A stretch of DNA of 64,000 bases, taken from Stercorarius parasiticus (Eukaryota > Chordata > Aves > Charadriiformes > Stercorariidae). The notes beneath the pieces were generated by a model. That model made no database searches and had not been told where the DNA came from. It saw only the letters and a program-made list of their open reading frames with translations. Positions 13,001 to 27,439 of this stretch are shown one piece after another. Numbering within the stretch: position 1 is the first letter of the stretch; the number at the start of each line of letters is the position of its first letter. Location: assembly GCA_013396915.1 (NCBI GenBank), contig VWZL01000597.1, positions 1,307,963 through 1,371,962 on the forward strand, written 5' to 3'. A program made the translations under genes and the position numbers.

Positions 13001-16000
13001 TTTCTTGCTTAATGACTGTAGCCTGTGCTATTCTGACAGAAGGTACACACGCTGCTGAGCGAACTGCTCTTCTGACTGTGCCCTGATTATACATAAACTC
13101 TGCAAAAGCCCAGCTGTGAAGAAGGTTTCATTGAGGGTTTGTAAAAAGGTTGTGTGTTACCTGCTACCATCCTGGATTTCTACTGTCCATTTCAGTCTCC
13201 TGGCGATTGTTTTATAAGTTTCATTCTGTGACTAACCGAGAGCAATGTCTCTTTTGGGGATATTTTCCTCAACAGTTAAGCACTGAGAATAATGTTCCCT
13301 CTGGGTAGTCTCAGCAGTCTGTTTGGGAGCATCACGTTGCTTCCTTGCAGGGATATAGGGAAGAAAACAGTTGCACAGCAGGGAATGTGCCACATGTGGT
13401 GGTGTTATTTCAAAAGAGGCTTGAGGAAGATTGATCTCGAGCTTCACCCACAAGGTGAAAGTAATTCCTCTTATAAAGTAAGGACAACTCCACAATAGGA
13501 TTGCTTATAAAAGAATCTGCATTCCTTCTGTGTGTATGGGTGTGCTTATGCTGCTTTGAATTGTCATTCAAAATGGAGCTTACCCGCTCATATCCTTTCA
13601 CATAATGTATTTATTAACTTAGTTTATTGAAGAGAGAGGGTAAAGAAAAAGGTATGCGCCCCATCCATTTACAAGCAAACCGTCTGTAGGCTGGCATGCC
13701 TGCTGTGGATCTCCCAGGAAGGGATCCTGTCTTGAAGGAAGATCAACATGACTAACAGAAGCTTCTAGTGTAGTCTATGGCCAATATTGCACTTATTTTT
13801 TCAGGATATGGCAAAAAGCCATCCTGGTATGGAGCATGCCTTGGGACATCTTATGTGCCTAAATGTTACGTTGCTCTTTGCTTTTACATGAATTCTTCTC
13901 CATCATTCGTCAAACTATTAGACTATTCTTAAGATACTGCACTTGACAGTGAATCTGTGTTTTTTCCTATAAATAAAGAAATACAATTACCTTATCATCA
14001 GGAACTCTCACCTTGGGTTCAGTCCCCCTGAAAATGCTTGGAAAACAAACCTCCCCACATGTGCTGTGCCTAGAATGATTAAGTTTAGAAGCCCAGGGCT
14101 ATTGAAGGCCCCCGTATGTGACAGGGCTGCCTCACAAAGGGCTGACAGCTCAACATCAGGACTTTGTTCTCTGTGGAGAGGTTTTTGGTTGCTGTCAGTG
14201 CTTGATGGGGAGAAGTGGCAGGACACACTGCAGGTTTTGGAGGAGCAGGCTTCTTCATCTAATGAACCAGAACTTCTGTGACCCATGCTGGGTACATGCT
14301 GGTGTGACATGGAGCACTCTGTAGATAACTGTGCCTCCCTGAGGTTTAGCACCTATCGGTACATGGGGCAAATCTTGCAAGAACCTGTTGCAAACAACTG
14401 AACAGGACACCAAATGTGCATAAACTAAGCAAAGGTAATGTCACATAAATGTGTCATGCTGATATTTTCCTGGTTGCCATTTAGATCATATAATTTACAG
14501 CAGTGTTGCATGTTGTGCTAGTAATAAAAAAATCATGCATTTTATAAAAATAAGTGAATCTTACGAGACTGCAACTTCAGCTCAGTGTTTGTAGTTTGAC
14601 ATAAGGCTGAGAGGCCAAGACATCAGGCGCATTATGAGCTTTACACCGGGTGCTGTTTAACACTGTGTAGTTCAGCAGTGTTTCACTATCCGTTAATAAA
14701 ATCTGAAGGTTACACATTGTTTTTGTGATGTCAGTGACAATTTACCACCACAAATTATTGAAAGTGATAATTCAGCGGAGTGATTCATCTACAGTGTGCT
14801 CTTGCGTTCAGGGAGGGAAAGCAGACTCTCATGTTGTTTAGCTGCTGGCACAAAATGACTAGCAATTGTCAGAAAGCGTTCATTTTTCTCTCTTGACATT
14901 TCCTCCTAGCAACATGTAGTATATATACATTTCCTATAAATTATAAGGCTGCTTTTTTTTTTCTTTCCTCTTCCAATTCTTTGTGAGGCAACAGCAAAAT
15001 ATTAAGTACAGGCAAAAGCATACACAAACCTGTAGCAGGCGTGTGACCCTCAAGGCCTGCAGCGGAATTCCTTCTGCGAAGCCCCAGGCGATGTTTCAAA
15101 GGCATTTAGATTTAACTCTCATCTGTTCTTACCAGCAGCTCTGAAGGGGATTAAAGAGCCTCCAAGAGTTTTGCAGTAGCTCTTGAGAAGCTAAGAGCAC
15201 ACAAAAATCAAGCCTCGAAACTGAAACAAATAACATTTCTTATACCTGAATGGTTTTAGGATTGGTGTAATTTAGAAGAGAAAAATAGAAAAGTGAAGGC
15301 AAGAATAGAATGTTAATAGATTCCACAGTATTTCTTAGCATGAGATTTTATAAAAATATGAAGTCAAATGTGTGTATATGTTCCTGTATGTATGTAAGCC
15401 ATGCATTCTTTAAACTTGAGTGTGCAGCTGGTGCTTTCAGGAGCTGGATAACTGGAGGATGAGATTTCACCTTAAGGTTGGAATTTAAAATCGGTTCCAG
15501 ATATCATTATCCTTTGCTTTCTGAGGTACCAATAATATGTTGGGTGCTTTTAAAATATTCTGAACTATGAGGATGTCACAGGTTGAAATCTAGACAGATA
15601 ACTGAATACGGTGTAGTGGGAAAGGGGAGGATTGGTATAGTTTATATATACAAACTGAGTCCCATTGTTTCACAGCATGGCAAACAGTCTCTGGAAAAGA
15701 CTTTGCTGAAGACAGGATAGGTCACTATACATTGGCGCTGTATGATGAGCGTGGTTTAGCTACACCAGCCCCCGCAGCAGAAATTACTCGGAGATGGATT
15801 CCATTTTGTCAAGATAAATATTTGAGGTGGGCACAGGACAAGAAGATTTTAATAAAGGTTGTAGCTGGATCCCAAATATATCCACCCATCCTTGCTATCA
15901 ATGTCACTAAACATCAGTGCTGTCTTTCAGCAGCTTTTCTGTCATGAATACAGTCTATGCTGCTGCAGAGTGTGTCCTAGAGGCCAAAGAAACCCCCTGA

Positions 16001-19000
16001 GTATACTGGTCCTGCCAGCAGCACTTTCCTGACCAGTTCTGGAATGACTGACTATCTGTAGGGAGAATCTTCAGATAGAGCAGTATAAGGAGAACTCTCC
16101 AAATCACATTTCCCTGTTCATGGCTTCACGTGCCGGGCAGCCTTTAGCTACCCTGTCTGCTGTAGCAGAGATAAAACTGAGTGGAAGAGGCTGGCATCAC
16201 CATTGCAGAGACCTTGGGTTGTTTTTGGATTTTGAAAGAACACTGCTACTGTCGTTCTCAAGAGTAAATGGACTGTGGTGAGTAGCGGTTTCCTGCAAGG
16301 GCATCCTGTGATGTGTCCTATAAGCAATCCAGAACTTAGTATTCCTGTTTCCCACAGTCTTGGTACAGTCCAAAAACTTAGTGACACTGTAAGCTCTTTG
16401 GGCAGCAACTGGCACTTTACCAACAGTATTGGATCTTGTAGCCTGTGATGAGTGTACAAAGAAGCAGTAAGGAATCGGCCACTGGACAGTATGCCTTGAG
16501 CATCTTCCAGGCCGTGGCCTTACAAAAGTAGGTCATATGCATGAACTATGTGTTTCCAGCTTGCAGTCAGCCTTTCAGGCTCCAGCCTGGCTACGACTAC
16601 AGCAGAAAATTATTTTGGACACTATAGATCTTCTTCATCAGCAACCTGTATAATGCATAGTTTTAGGATGTACCAGGTGTATTCAGAAAAGTGGTAGCCT
16701 CCAAGAACAGTGGTTGTGCACTGTCTGTCCCTGTGTGCCCTTGAATGCAGGAGGAAGAAATTCACTTTGCGGAGGCTTGGTCTAAGCTTGCCCCAAGGTA
16801 GAATACAACAAGGGTTAAAGACAAAAGCATTCTGGAGGATGGAAAGGCTTACCAGATGGAATACTTACCCTCTAGAATTTCAGTTGAAATGTAGTGCTGG
16901 GTCCTAGCTGAAATAGGATTTCTTAAGTCAGCTCCACTCCTCGGACACGAGAACTATCAAAGTTCTCATATATAATTTATCCTCCTTCTTAGATTTTCTT
17001 TTTTATCTACATCTCTGAATATGTTGTTTCTTTTGACATCTTAGGCTAGAGCTAACATTTTATCATTACAGAAGAATCCAGATGTGTTTTTAGACTTTTG
17101 AACAATGGTTTACTACTTTACATGTTGCAAAAGGAACAAAGAAGAGGAGAAAACTCAACAGCCATACTCTAGGCTTCTCTCTGAGGAAGGGCCACCCAGG
17201 TGGAATGCTTGGGGTGGGAGATAACCTCTGGTGGACAGGGTGATCCCATCTTAAAACAGGGTCTGAAAACATGTCCTACGTTCATGCTAGAAGTTAAAAG
17301 ACACAGATACAGGTTGAAAATACTGTAATGATTATGGTGACTCTTAGATGTTTCTTTAAAACAGTTTAAAATGTTATCTTGATCTAAATGTTCGGGTCTC
17401 CTAACACTGTCTTATTTCCTTTTTTCATATATAGATCAGTGGTAGTTGCATAACACTTGTCTAACAATTTCTCTCACTTCTTACTGCACTAGACTCAAAT
17501 TGAAGGAAATTGCTCTTTAAAATTGAAAGTGTCAAAGGTTGTAAAATTGCCCTCTGAAGGTCCTAATGCTTAGCAAGCCATTCAGCTCATGTACTTTATT
17601 TTGACCTCCTTTTTATGTATTTCTGATGCTGAATACAACAGCAGTTGAACCCTGCTGGAGCTGGTATCTTCTTTGACTAAAATCTGTGACCGAATGTTAG
17701 CACTTTCTGCTGCATTATGGACTTCTCACCATCACCATGTTTCTTTTCCCTTTTTCTTTCTTTTAATGTTCCACTCTGTCAAAATATCAAGGCAACAATT
17801 ATTTAATTAGTGTAATTTATTTATGTCCATTTAAAATCTAGTCTTCCCTAAGTATAATTTGGTGTGCCTTTATCTGGTTTTATTTTTCACTATGCTATGT
17901 GTGTGCTTTTAAGTTGATGAAGCCACAAAGGGATTTTCTTGTCTGTTTTCACTAATTTTTCTATGCTGTGCACTTGTAACTTGTGGAAGTTCCCAATCGG
18001 GGTTCTTAACATCATTAGCAGAGGGTGTAAAGGAAGGCGACTTCCCATCTGCCTGTCCTGTGCAGTGTCACACATTCTCTCTGTGAAAAAGAATTTAATC
18101 CTTTCAAGTAGTGGTGCCACCTCAGCAGGTCAGTCTCATTCCTGATGTACTGTTCACTCAGTGCTGACTGTGGTATTTAGAATTGAGCTGGGTGGATATA
18201 GGAGATTTTCCACCTCTTATTTGGAGAAAAGATATTTGCTCATTTTATGTGCTCTTAGTAGATACGCTATCAATTGCACCTTGAATGGGAGTGTAGGTAT
18301 TATACAGTAGCAGTATCCTGCATGTTGATCTGTTAAGCCATATCTATAACTCATAGCCTGAAGTCTCTGATGCTAGTGTATTTATAGTACTTGCTTAAAA
18401 TCTAAGCTTTTGAAAAGATCTTATTTGTCTGCTATAGTAGGTATGCTTCAGTTGCAGATTTCAGTGGAAATTAAGAGGCTTTGCATCTTGATAGAGATCC
18501 AGGCACAAGCATGGAAAAATCAGCAGACTCTCTGGGCCACCCGAGTTATTCATGGAAATGGAGTGAAACTTGATTTTCTCCTGGTTTCGCTCCAGATCTC
18601 TTGTCAACTATTGCAAGTAGGAATGAAGAACAAGGGGGGGTTATGCATTCTACAGAAATTTTTGAAACTAGAGACAATTCCTGTTCTTCATCATGTGGCA
18701 AAAAGGGCCTTTTCTGAAACATTTGTGAGGAATTGGGAAGAAACATCACTATGCCAGTACATGAAACAAAAGATCAGGAGACATAACAGCTGAGTACTTT
18801 AATAGTCACCCTGCAGTATTAATTCCTGCTCTTTTTTTCCTGGTCTTTCAAGCTGTATCTATTCTACTTTCAGTAAATAATTAGAGGTAAGTTGCATCAG
18901 AGATTGTCATGTTAACTCAGTCATTGAGGTATTTCAATCATTTAAGGCTCTAGAGCGAAGAGTCCAGCTGATAGTTGTGCCTTTCACATTGTTTCCCAGC

Positions 19001-21599
19001 ACCTGCAGAGAGCCCTGCAGCATTTAGAAGTGCTGATGGGACTTAGCACAAACCCGACGGAGTTTGGGAGCTCCAGGAAGGTTTCTGACTATCTGTTCTT
19101 CCATTTGGACAGAAACTTGCTGCATAATTTTAGAAAAGCCTTCTGGTAGAAAAGACAGCTGGAAAGGAGAGAAGAGTTAGTAACAGGGGACTTGTATGCA
19201 AGTCACTACAGCTTTATTCAGCTTTATGCCAGAATACCTCCACTAATCTCCAGTGGGCCCCTTCCTCACTTAAAGCAGGCAGGCAAACTTGCAAAAACGT
19301 ATTTGTTTGAAGTGATGCGTGTTTTTGCAAACTAGTAGTTAATTAATATTCAGATATAAAGAGAGAAGACAAAGGGAGGAGATATATGGAATTGTAATGA
19401 TGTATGTTTTGTGTCTGGAAGTGACCCAAGAATATTGGGTCACAATATAAAAAACTGTGATGGAATCACAGGACCTGAGACCCGCTCTTCTTTAGGGTGA
19501 CAGTGCGTTCAAACTTCGTCCTGAATGCCACTGCAGCGTGGTCTGATGGATATGACAGTAGTCCAGGGAGTCAAGACTATTACAGTGGAAACTGCATCCT
19601 CATTGAAATGGCAGAATTCCCATTTATTTCAGCCAAGGGTTTTACCTCTTTTCCTACCTCTTCTAGTAATCTGCTCTGGCACCTCTGTTCCATTGGATGG
19701 ACTGCTGTGCAGACTGCCAGGCTAGCAGCAGTCAAGCTGATAGATCAGCACAGCACCATGCAGAGCTACTAACTTCTGTCTCCAATGTAACACAGCAGTG
19801 CGGAGAGGTGCCAGGCAGGGCTGCTCTCGCATGTCTGTGCTGCTTCCACCCCTGGAGACAGACCCTCACCAGCAGCTCAGGGGTGTATGTGCTGCACCCA
19901 GCTCTACTGCAGGCTGCAGAGCTCCCAAAAATCATCTTCAAGTCACTGCATTTCTGTGTTTTCTGGGTTTTGTAATGTGTGACGTGCCTGTTGCTATACC
20001 TGCATCTTCATAAAATGCTTTAAGATCTCTGCATGAAAGAGGCTAGAGAGACCTCAGTGTTACGGTTATTACAACAACTATCAAAATGTATTCTCTAAAA
20101 AAAAAATTTCAAACTCATATGTCAGAGTCTCCAAACATATGGATAGAATCTCAATTGCCTGCATTATGGCTAACTTGTTTTTTTCTTTTTTCCCCTCTTT
20201 TTCTCTCTCCCCCCTTCAGTGTATGAAATAACAATTGCCTCTGCAAAATTCAGGGATAAGGCTGCAGCTGGCATGTATGAAGATTTCTTTTGCTCCCACA
20301 GTGGGGTGTATAATTGACAGTAATGGCTGTAAAATCCAGAGCTCAGGGGCTAGGGGTTTTTTTTTCAAGCCATCACTCTGGAAAATACAGGGTTTGATCA
20401 ATGGCTGAGCATTTCAGACTGATATTAATGAACGCAGGAAGTTAAAGATCTGCTTTAAGAATAAATAATCTAATTCAGTTTATAATCCTAACTGTTGTTT
20501 AAAAAGAAAGAAGAGTAATAATGAAAACAAATTACCCTTGATTTAAATATTAATCTTATATGGTAATTGTTCCTGAATAAATATTTCAGTTGCAGAGAGT
20601 GGATTGTATTGTCAAACATTGGAAACTGTGCTGCCACTGAATTCAGTGTCCTGTATTTATGTTTCGTAAAGAAGAGCTGAAATGCTTTGAAAGCTTTCTT
20701 CTGCTCTGTCTGTTGTGTGTGTGTCACTGCGTATTATGGCATGCCTCCATGAGTGATGTATGCTAACTGAAGGAAGGAAAGGGTGTCGAATTGGCACAGA
20801 CTCCTCGCTGGGGTTGCTTCAGCCAGATCAAAATGATATATATCTTCATAAAGCCAGCAGCATTCACAGCACTGGGGGCTTTCTATTGTCTAGGAATGCG
20901 AAGCACAGCTAAAAATTCTCTCTGTTGTAGTTTTAGGGGGAGCTGGTGTGGCTGATACTGGAAGTTAGTGCTACTAACCTAACCTACTTATAAAATTATG
21001 TGCTACTGAACTTTTCTTCTTTAAATAGACAACTTAGATCTCCTGTCATTTAGAAAACTGCATCATCAGATACTGCTTTTATTTTTCATCATTTCTCTTT
21101 CCCTGCTGAATCTTGTGAAACTCCACTGCATTGGTGAAGACCAGAATTACAACCTAAACAGTCCCCAGATTTGAAGGTCTTCAAAACAAACTAATGGAGG
21201 ACTTAATATCTTTAAAATAAAGACTGATAAGAAGGCCATTTTTCCAGTGACATGTTGTACATCTGAATGCAATGGAGTGAAATAATCTGGCTAGAAAAGA
21301 ACTCCGTCTTTGAAATCTAACTGTTCCTTTATGGACTATCATGGGCTTCACAGCTGATGGAAACTAGGAAGGTGTGATATAGAAAAACTGACCATTCTTC
21401 AAGGTATTCCACTCTGATGGATGTACTGCAAACAAGTCTAATCTATTAATGTAAAAGGATGCAGTTCTGCTTTTGTGGTATCTCAATGATCAACACTTGT
21501 TTTTTTGAAATTCCTAATTTAGCCCTGAACTCTTCTTTCTGGCCTGTTATGAAGAATTTTCACTGACAAATCTCAAAGCCCTGAATCATATTCAGAATG
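10053..21599. other. Non-coding stretch without recognisable features
   Basis: No repeat family, RNA gene or exon could be recognised. Slightly GC-richer patches (about 14000-14350, 15680-16500 and 19480-19990) have overlapping short frames on both strands, which argues against a single coding exon. The patch 14640-14800 is AT-rich with homeodomain-type cores. Confidence 0.6.
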
Positions 21600-21715
21600 T
21601 CTGAAAAGTACAGCAAAGAGTGGTGAAGTAGCTTGCACAAGGTCACTCACCAGAGGAGTGACAGAGCCAGGTGTCTCCTGTGTTCTCAGTTCAGTGCTTT
21701 ATGCCAACAGCAATA
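21600..21715 (-). repeat. MIR-type SINE remnant
   Basis: GTGAAGTAGCTTGCACAAGG, TCACTCACCAGAGGAGTGAC, AGAGCCAGGTGTCTCCTGTG and TCAGTTCAGTGCTTTATGCC follow in order the reverse complement of MIR core and head (agtgacttgcccaaggtcacac, gtggcagagccagg, ccagtgctcttacc). It is the clearest MIR-like copy in the window. Confidence 0.75.
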
Positions 21716-24700
21716 TTTCATGAGTCTGTGGCTGCTCCTGTTGTATCCCTGCTTGGGAAGGGACCCACTGCCATGGGATCCACTTAATTCAGTCCAGTTC
21801 TGGTAGTGAATTTCACTTGGAACTTCAGCAGTGATATAAGATAAGGGGAAGTTTCTCTTTCCATCAGCTATGAATTTGGCTGTATTTTATGAGATATAGA
21901 TGAGAAGAGCAAAGGATTAGCATATTTTCAACATACAACTTTCTGAAAATAGGAGCACACTTTAATTTGCACTCATCAATACTGATGGAGATGTCACTAT
22001 TTTCATACCTATGGGAAGAATATCTGCTGTGCAACTGCGAATTACTTCAGTTCTCTTCATTTTCCTTTCTTATACATATGGCTTCCAAGTTGTTTCTGCT
22101 TCATCTTTTCTCCACACAATTCATGTGCCCACTTCTCACATTTATGTAAAAACTTTGTTGTCAATCCTTGACTGTTTCATATTTAAGGATATTTTTTTCC
22201 TTAGCATTGATAGAATGTGCACCAGAGATTTAGATATGAATTTGTTGCTTCTTATTTTACATCTCCACAAAATTTGCAAAACATGATGCTTCTTTTATTA
22301 ACAAACAGTAAGAGTTCTAAATTGTTAAATATGGAAATGAGAGATAGAGAAATATTTGGTAGCTCTTTTTCTTTTGGAATTGTCAAAGAGAAGTATGATT
22401 CATTCATGTTACTGCATGGTTTTACCAGGAGAAGGCTTGAATCTTTTCCTTTCCTTGAGTTTCAGAGTTACTGCTATTCATTGTGTGTCCTAGGTTGCTA
22501 TGATATAGAAAATAATTATACTGCCTTTTAAATTTACATTAGCTGTGCTAATGATAGTAAGCAACCCATCAGATACCAAGTGTACTCTACACTGAGAAGG
22601 TTAGTAGCGAGAGGAAGACTCATCGGTTCATGATAACATTATGAGCTTTGATGTACTGCTTTCCTTATATAGTCAAGGTGTCTGGGAGCAAAAGTGTAGG
22701 TCATGCTCTTAATTATGTGGGAGGCCTGTTTCAAGGGTTCTCTATTCCTACAGGGGTCATTTTCATGCAGCATTGAACAAGGATCAGGAGTAATTCTCTC
22801 CACGTATAATTTGGTGAATTTACTGAGTTGAACTGGTGATTTTGCTGATAAACGGGAGCCTAGATCAGCAGAGTATTTAAATTCATTCCTATTTAGCAGA
22901 GTACTTACACATATGCTTAACTTATAAAATGAGATTGAGTCACGGAAGACTGAAAGAGCTTGCTTCAGTGGTTTGCTGAGCATGGGTCAACTTCTGAACT
23001 GGAACTTTAAAGAAAATCAGGAAGCCATAAAAGTTAAGGTGTATTTCAGTGAGCAGCCAAAAGATAGAAGCCTGGTTTCTATGTGTTTGCTTCTTAGGAA
23101 TGAGTGTGTACATGGATTCTTAGGGAGTGTACTGCAACCTTTCTGTCAGAGGGGTTAATCACTCTGTCTCTTCTCTTCTGCTGTCTGCCTGCTTCCAAAA
23201 AACCTTAATAATTCTTAACCTCTATGCTTCTGCCTAGTTTTGTTGAAATTGGTCTAATGTTACTGGAGGGAATGACAGACACACAGATATACCGATTGCA
23301 TAATCCTTTCTTTATTAAGGAACTAGGCAAAAAACCAAAAAAGGCTTGTTACAGCCATATCTGCCACTGGAAAAAAAAAAAATTCTTTCTAAGCATTTTA
23401 TCCTATCTAATTTTAAACCTTTCCAGTTATTGTCTGCTGTTTCCTTTTCCAACTCTTCCACTGTCCTTTTGCTTTGAATTTGGTCCATATTTCCTGTTGT
23501 TTCTAATTATACTCTCCTCCTACCTACCTGCTCTAGCAATTTTCTCTCCTTGACGCTTAAATCTTTGAAATATGTTGGAAAGTCAGCACTTTCTGTTTCT
23601 TCTGCCTTTTAAACCTCACCTACTGATTTTTTTCAGAAAATCACCAACCTACCTTCTGCTCTTCTTGATGTTACTTCAAGTATTGCACATTCAGGCCCTC
23701 TAAAAATCTGACAGTTTATTTCTTTTACCATTTTTAGAAAAACTTGTCCATTTACTCTAATCTTGTGGCTCTTATTTGTACCTTATCCTGCTGTGCAATG
23801 AAAGCGTAACTAAAGTCAAGCAGCTTGAGTAAAGCAAAAGGAAAATCATGCCTAAAAATCTGCTTATATTCATAGACTATAGTGATAATTTTGGCAGTGC
23901 TGTGTTTTAATTCTTCATGTCATTTAGTTGCTTTCATTACTCATAACAGCAGTCTGTTGGATTTTGCCACATCTATTCCAAGAATCCTGCTAGTTATGAA
24001 GTTTGAAGTATGTGGTCTCTCTGAATTTTCCATGTTGCTTGCTTGCAGGAGATATTTTAAGTCTACATTTCTTGGTGATTGTGTGTTCCAGTTAATACAC
24101 CCTTGGGGATTTTCCATTGCAGTGAAAGAAGAGTAGTGTGTGTATTTGCAGTGGTTTCATGTTAGCCTTGCAAAGAAAGAGAGTTTACATTCAATTAAGA
24201 CGTTAAAGACTCAAGATTGTACTATGAAACTATAGTGGAATAGCAGTAAGAGTACAAAAGAAAGAAGAGTCAATAATCAAGCAGTCTATTATTTAGGTGT
24301 CTGCCATGAAATGAAATCCTACTTATGTTTTCATACACAACTTTTTCACCTCTGATCTCATTGTCATCTTCTTGTGAAGCTCTGCTATTCATGAAGGGAA
24401 ATCGGATTCAGAAATTTCTATAAGGGTGGTAAATTTTGCAGTGCCTCTGAGTAGAAATTGATCTTCACTTACTGCTTTTCCCCATTATGTGAATGATTTA
24501 TGAACCTGTTGAAACTATTAATGATTACTAGCATTACTGAATTCATAATTATAATAATTAGGGTCTTTCTTCCCTTTCCTCCAGTTCAATAAAATCAATA
24601 TGTCTTTTTAAAGAGCTAGATGTACATCTTTCAACTGTCAGTTATAAAGATTCCTAAGTATGGTCCTGAGATTCTTATAAGTAGAAGCAATGCAATTTGT

Positions 24701-24842
24701 GATGCTGCTCAGCTCCCAGAGTTGGTGGTGGTTTCTCACAGGATTTTCTTTTAAGATCCAAGATTAGTATCTTCAAACATGTCAATAAAAGTGTCTTTAA
24801 AGCCCGAATTACATTAGATGGAAGATTGCCACATAGTAAGGA

Positions 24843-24877
24843 AGCTTATGTGATGCGATCTGTCCATCACATAAGCT
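24843..24877. repeat. Perfect inverted repeat, 13-bp arms with 9-nt loop
   Basis: AGCTTATGTGATG at 24843-24855 is exactly complementary to CATCACATAAGCT at 24865-24877, separated by CGATCTGTC. The stem is too short for a microRNA precursor as it stands and is not part of a recognised repeat family. Confidence 0.9.
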
Positions 24878-25454
24878 GATGGCATGAGATCCTCACTCTC
24901 AGTAGGTGGTATTTCTTATTCACACCGGCATGTTTCCTTAGTATTTCATGGAGCATTTCCCTAATTCATGCCATGTGTGTTTTTCTCTCTCCTCCAATTT
25001 TCCAGTTATTAGTTTGATTGTATTATCATTTTTACTGAAAGGATACTTTACTTTTGGAAACAGCAAACATCTGTAGTTGCATTCTGACAGAGTGTATTGA
25101 GATAAGGTAGTGAGAACCTACCATTTCTCAGTCTGCCTGCTTAGGTTGATGAATATTTAAAGTCCTCTTAAGTTCAATCTGTAGAAGTGTAATTCTTTTG
25201 TTTACAGCTATGTTGGGGTAGGGAAGGAGTAGTTTGGCTGGAGGTGATTTGAGGACACAGAAACTTCCACTCCTGTGGAAGGAGTAATTTTGAATGAGGG
25301 AGCTATTATCAGCCATTACATGTTTCCAGAAGGTCTGCAGAGTTATTAATGTTTTTCTATGAGGAGCTGTTGTAGGCAGTGGAGCTGCATTTGGCCATAC
25401 TATCCATTTCAATGTCTGGAGCGTGCTATGTTCTGGGCATGGCTCTGAGCAATG

Positions 25455-25665
25455 GCTCATAGAAGGCTTCAGTTCCAGCCAGGGTGGCTCCTCTGACTGC
25501 TTTAACCATTAGAATAATCAGGTTTGGAAGAGCCTTTCAGGGAAATAGGGATTTAAAATCCCTAAGTGCTTTTAAAATGGAGCTTGATAAGTTTATGAAG
25601 AGATTAGGTGATGTGGTGGTTGCAATAGCAGGGGACTATCCATATGGACCAAGGTCCTGTCCAGA
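25455..25665 (+). repeat. Old amniote CR1-type LINE 3' end
   Basis: TTTAAAATCCCTAAGTGC, TTTTAAAATGGAGCTTGATA, AGTTTATGAAGAGATTAGGT, GCAATAGCAGGGGACT and finally ATATGGACCAAGGTCCTGTC match the layout of older CR1 subfamilies best known from turtles and crocodilians (gatgacctaggaggtcccttccag at the end). The closing hairpin box is corrupted and no tail octamer remains. The left boundary is approximate. Confidence 0.65.
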
Positions 25666-27439
25666 CCAGCATGTAAATGCAACTCTCTGCCTTCCTGTGC
25701 TGAAATTTTTTCATCTAGAATGAATGTTCATAGCTTTCATATGGACAGCTGGTCTTTGTGTTTGTTTTAGCAGCTCCTGCACCATTTGCATAAATAAGAT
25801 TAGGATTACTTGATAAGCAATTGTTGATGGCCAGATAGAAAAGGTAGACCTCACCAAAGGGTGGTGACTGAGTGTATTCACATGCATAAATCAGTGCAAA
25901 TTGTAGCTGTTACCTAGCCTGGAGATAGTTTGCTGGTCTCAGTACACCTTCTATTGGAGAATTCGCTGCAGCCTAATAGCACAGTCATAACTTGCCCTTA
26001 CTATTTTCTTGATTGTAATTCCTCAGAGAGCATCCAAGGACTGCCAAGACATACATCTCTCCTTATATCTCACCAATCCTTCTGAGCTCAGGTGCACCTC
26101 AGCCTCAGGCTCCAAGTGGTGAAAAGTCAAGTGCATCAACATGGGATGCAATGAGACCCAAAATGATGACACTGCTTGACTTAATGGAACAGTTCACGCC
26201 AATGGGAACATGAGTTCTGTGAGCTTTTGAACTCACACAATTTTTAATGTCACAAGTACATAAAAAACTATGATTTGATTTGACAGGGCCTAGGACTCAA
26301 CTGCAGACCTGTATCATCATCCTGTCTGTATGATTTCATCATGGCTATCAGATTATCCCAAGGTGTACAGAGGGGAAACAGCTGCTCAAATACTAAAACT
26401 GTACCATAGCTGGAGCAGGGAAGGGATACTGTACCTTTATCATTACAGACAAAGTAATTTAATGAGTGTGCCTCTTAGCCTACCAGGTCAAGGTTGAAAT
26501 ATGTTGATAAAGCAAAACAAATGTAGAGACTGCAGTGTATGTCCAGAGATATCTGTTCCATACTGCCAACCTTAACATGTATAATATACAAGCCAGAGAT
26601 GAGCATTTGCATATGCACTTACAGTCATCTTCAATTGATAAAAATTGGTAGGGAACAACATGGCTTTCTGTATGTCCATATAATTCCCCAAATAGTTATA
26701 TATTTTGCTAAACTTTTAATATTTATATTATCAATCCGGTCTTTAGGCCCTGTATTGTGTGCTTTTTTTCATGAGGATCTCATTTCCTCCTATAGTACAG
26801 CAGATACTAATGACATTGATGAAATAGGTGCTGCATTTTAAGCAGTTGGTTGTGCTGAAGCTCACAAGTGCTGCGCAGCTAGCAAATGGATTGTGAAGGT
26901 GAATGGATGAAAAGCAGAGGTGGAAGTTTTCCATTTCATGCTGCTGATCAGATACTGTTTTGCTGTAGGACAGACAGACTTGGAAATAGCCTGGTAGAGC
27001 ACTGTGTTGTTTAATTTTCAGGTTTTAGTAAATGTAGTCTCTTGATATCCCCTTTCTTAGCACACATCCAGATCCATTATTTTCACCATAAGAATTTGTT
27101 TGTGAAAGAAGCTTTCTTATCATTGCACATCAACACTCTCTTTCAATTAAACTTGGGTAGAATAGTTTGTAAAATCACTTGTGCTGGAAGAGAACAGAAG
27201 CCTAACAGACATCAAGATGACTTCTAGTTCCTTGGTCCTGGACAAGTTTCAAATCTTAAAGAGCTGATGGAAGTGAAGGCTCAGTTCTTAGCCTGACTGT
27301 GCTCCTTATACATAGGTGTTAGTGTATGAAGTGCAGGTCTGAGTGCTCAGGCTATCCCAGCATTTCCATAAGATCACAAAAAGGACTCTAAATAATATGT
27401 CTCTTCGGAAACCCATCTGAGAGAATTTAAACTGTTCAA

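Noticed and set aside
14640..14690. AACACTG/CAGTGTT pair considered as a microRNA precursor
   Set aside because: Only 7 bp of pairing; no extended stem and no known mature microRNA sequence recognised.
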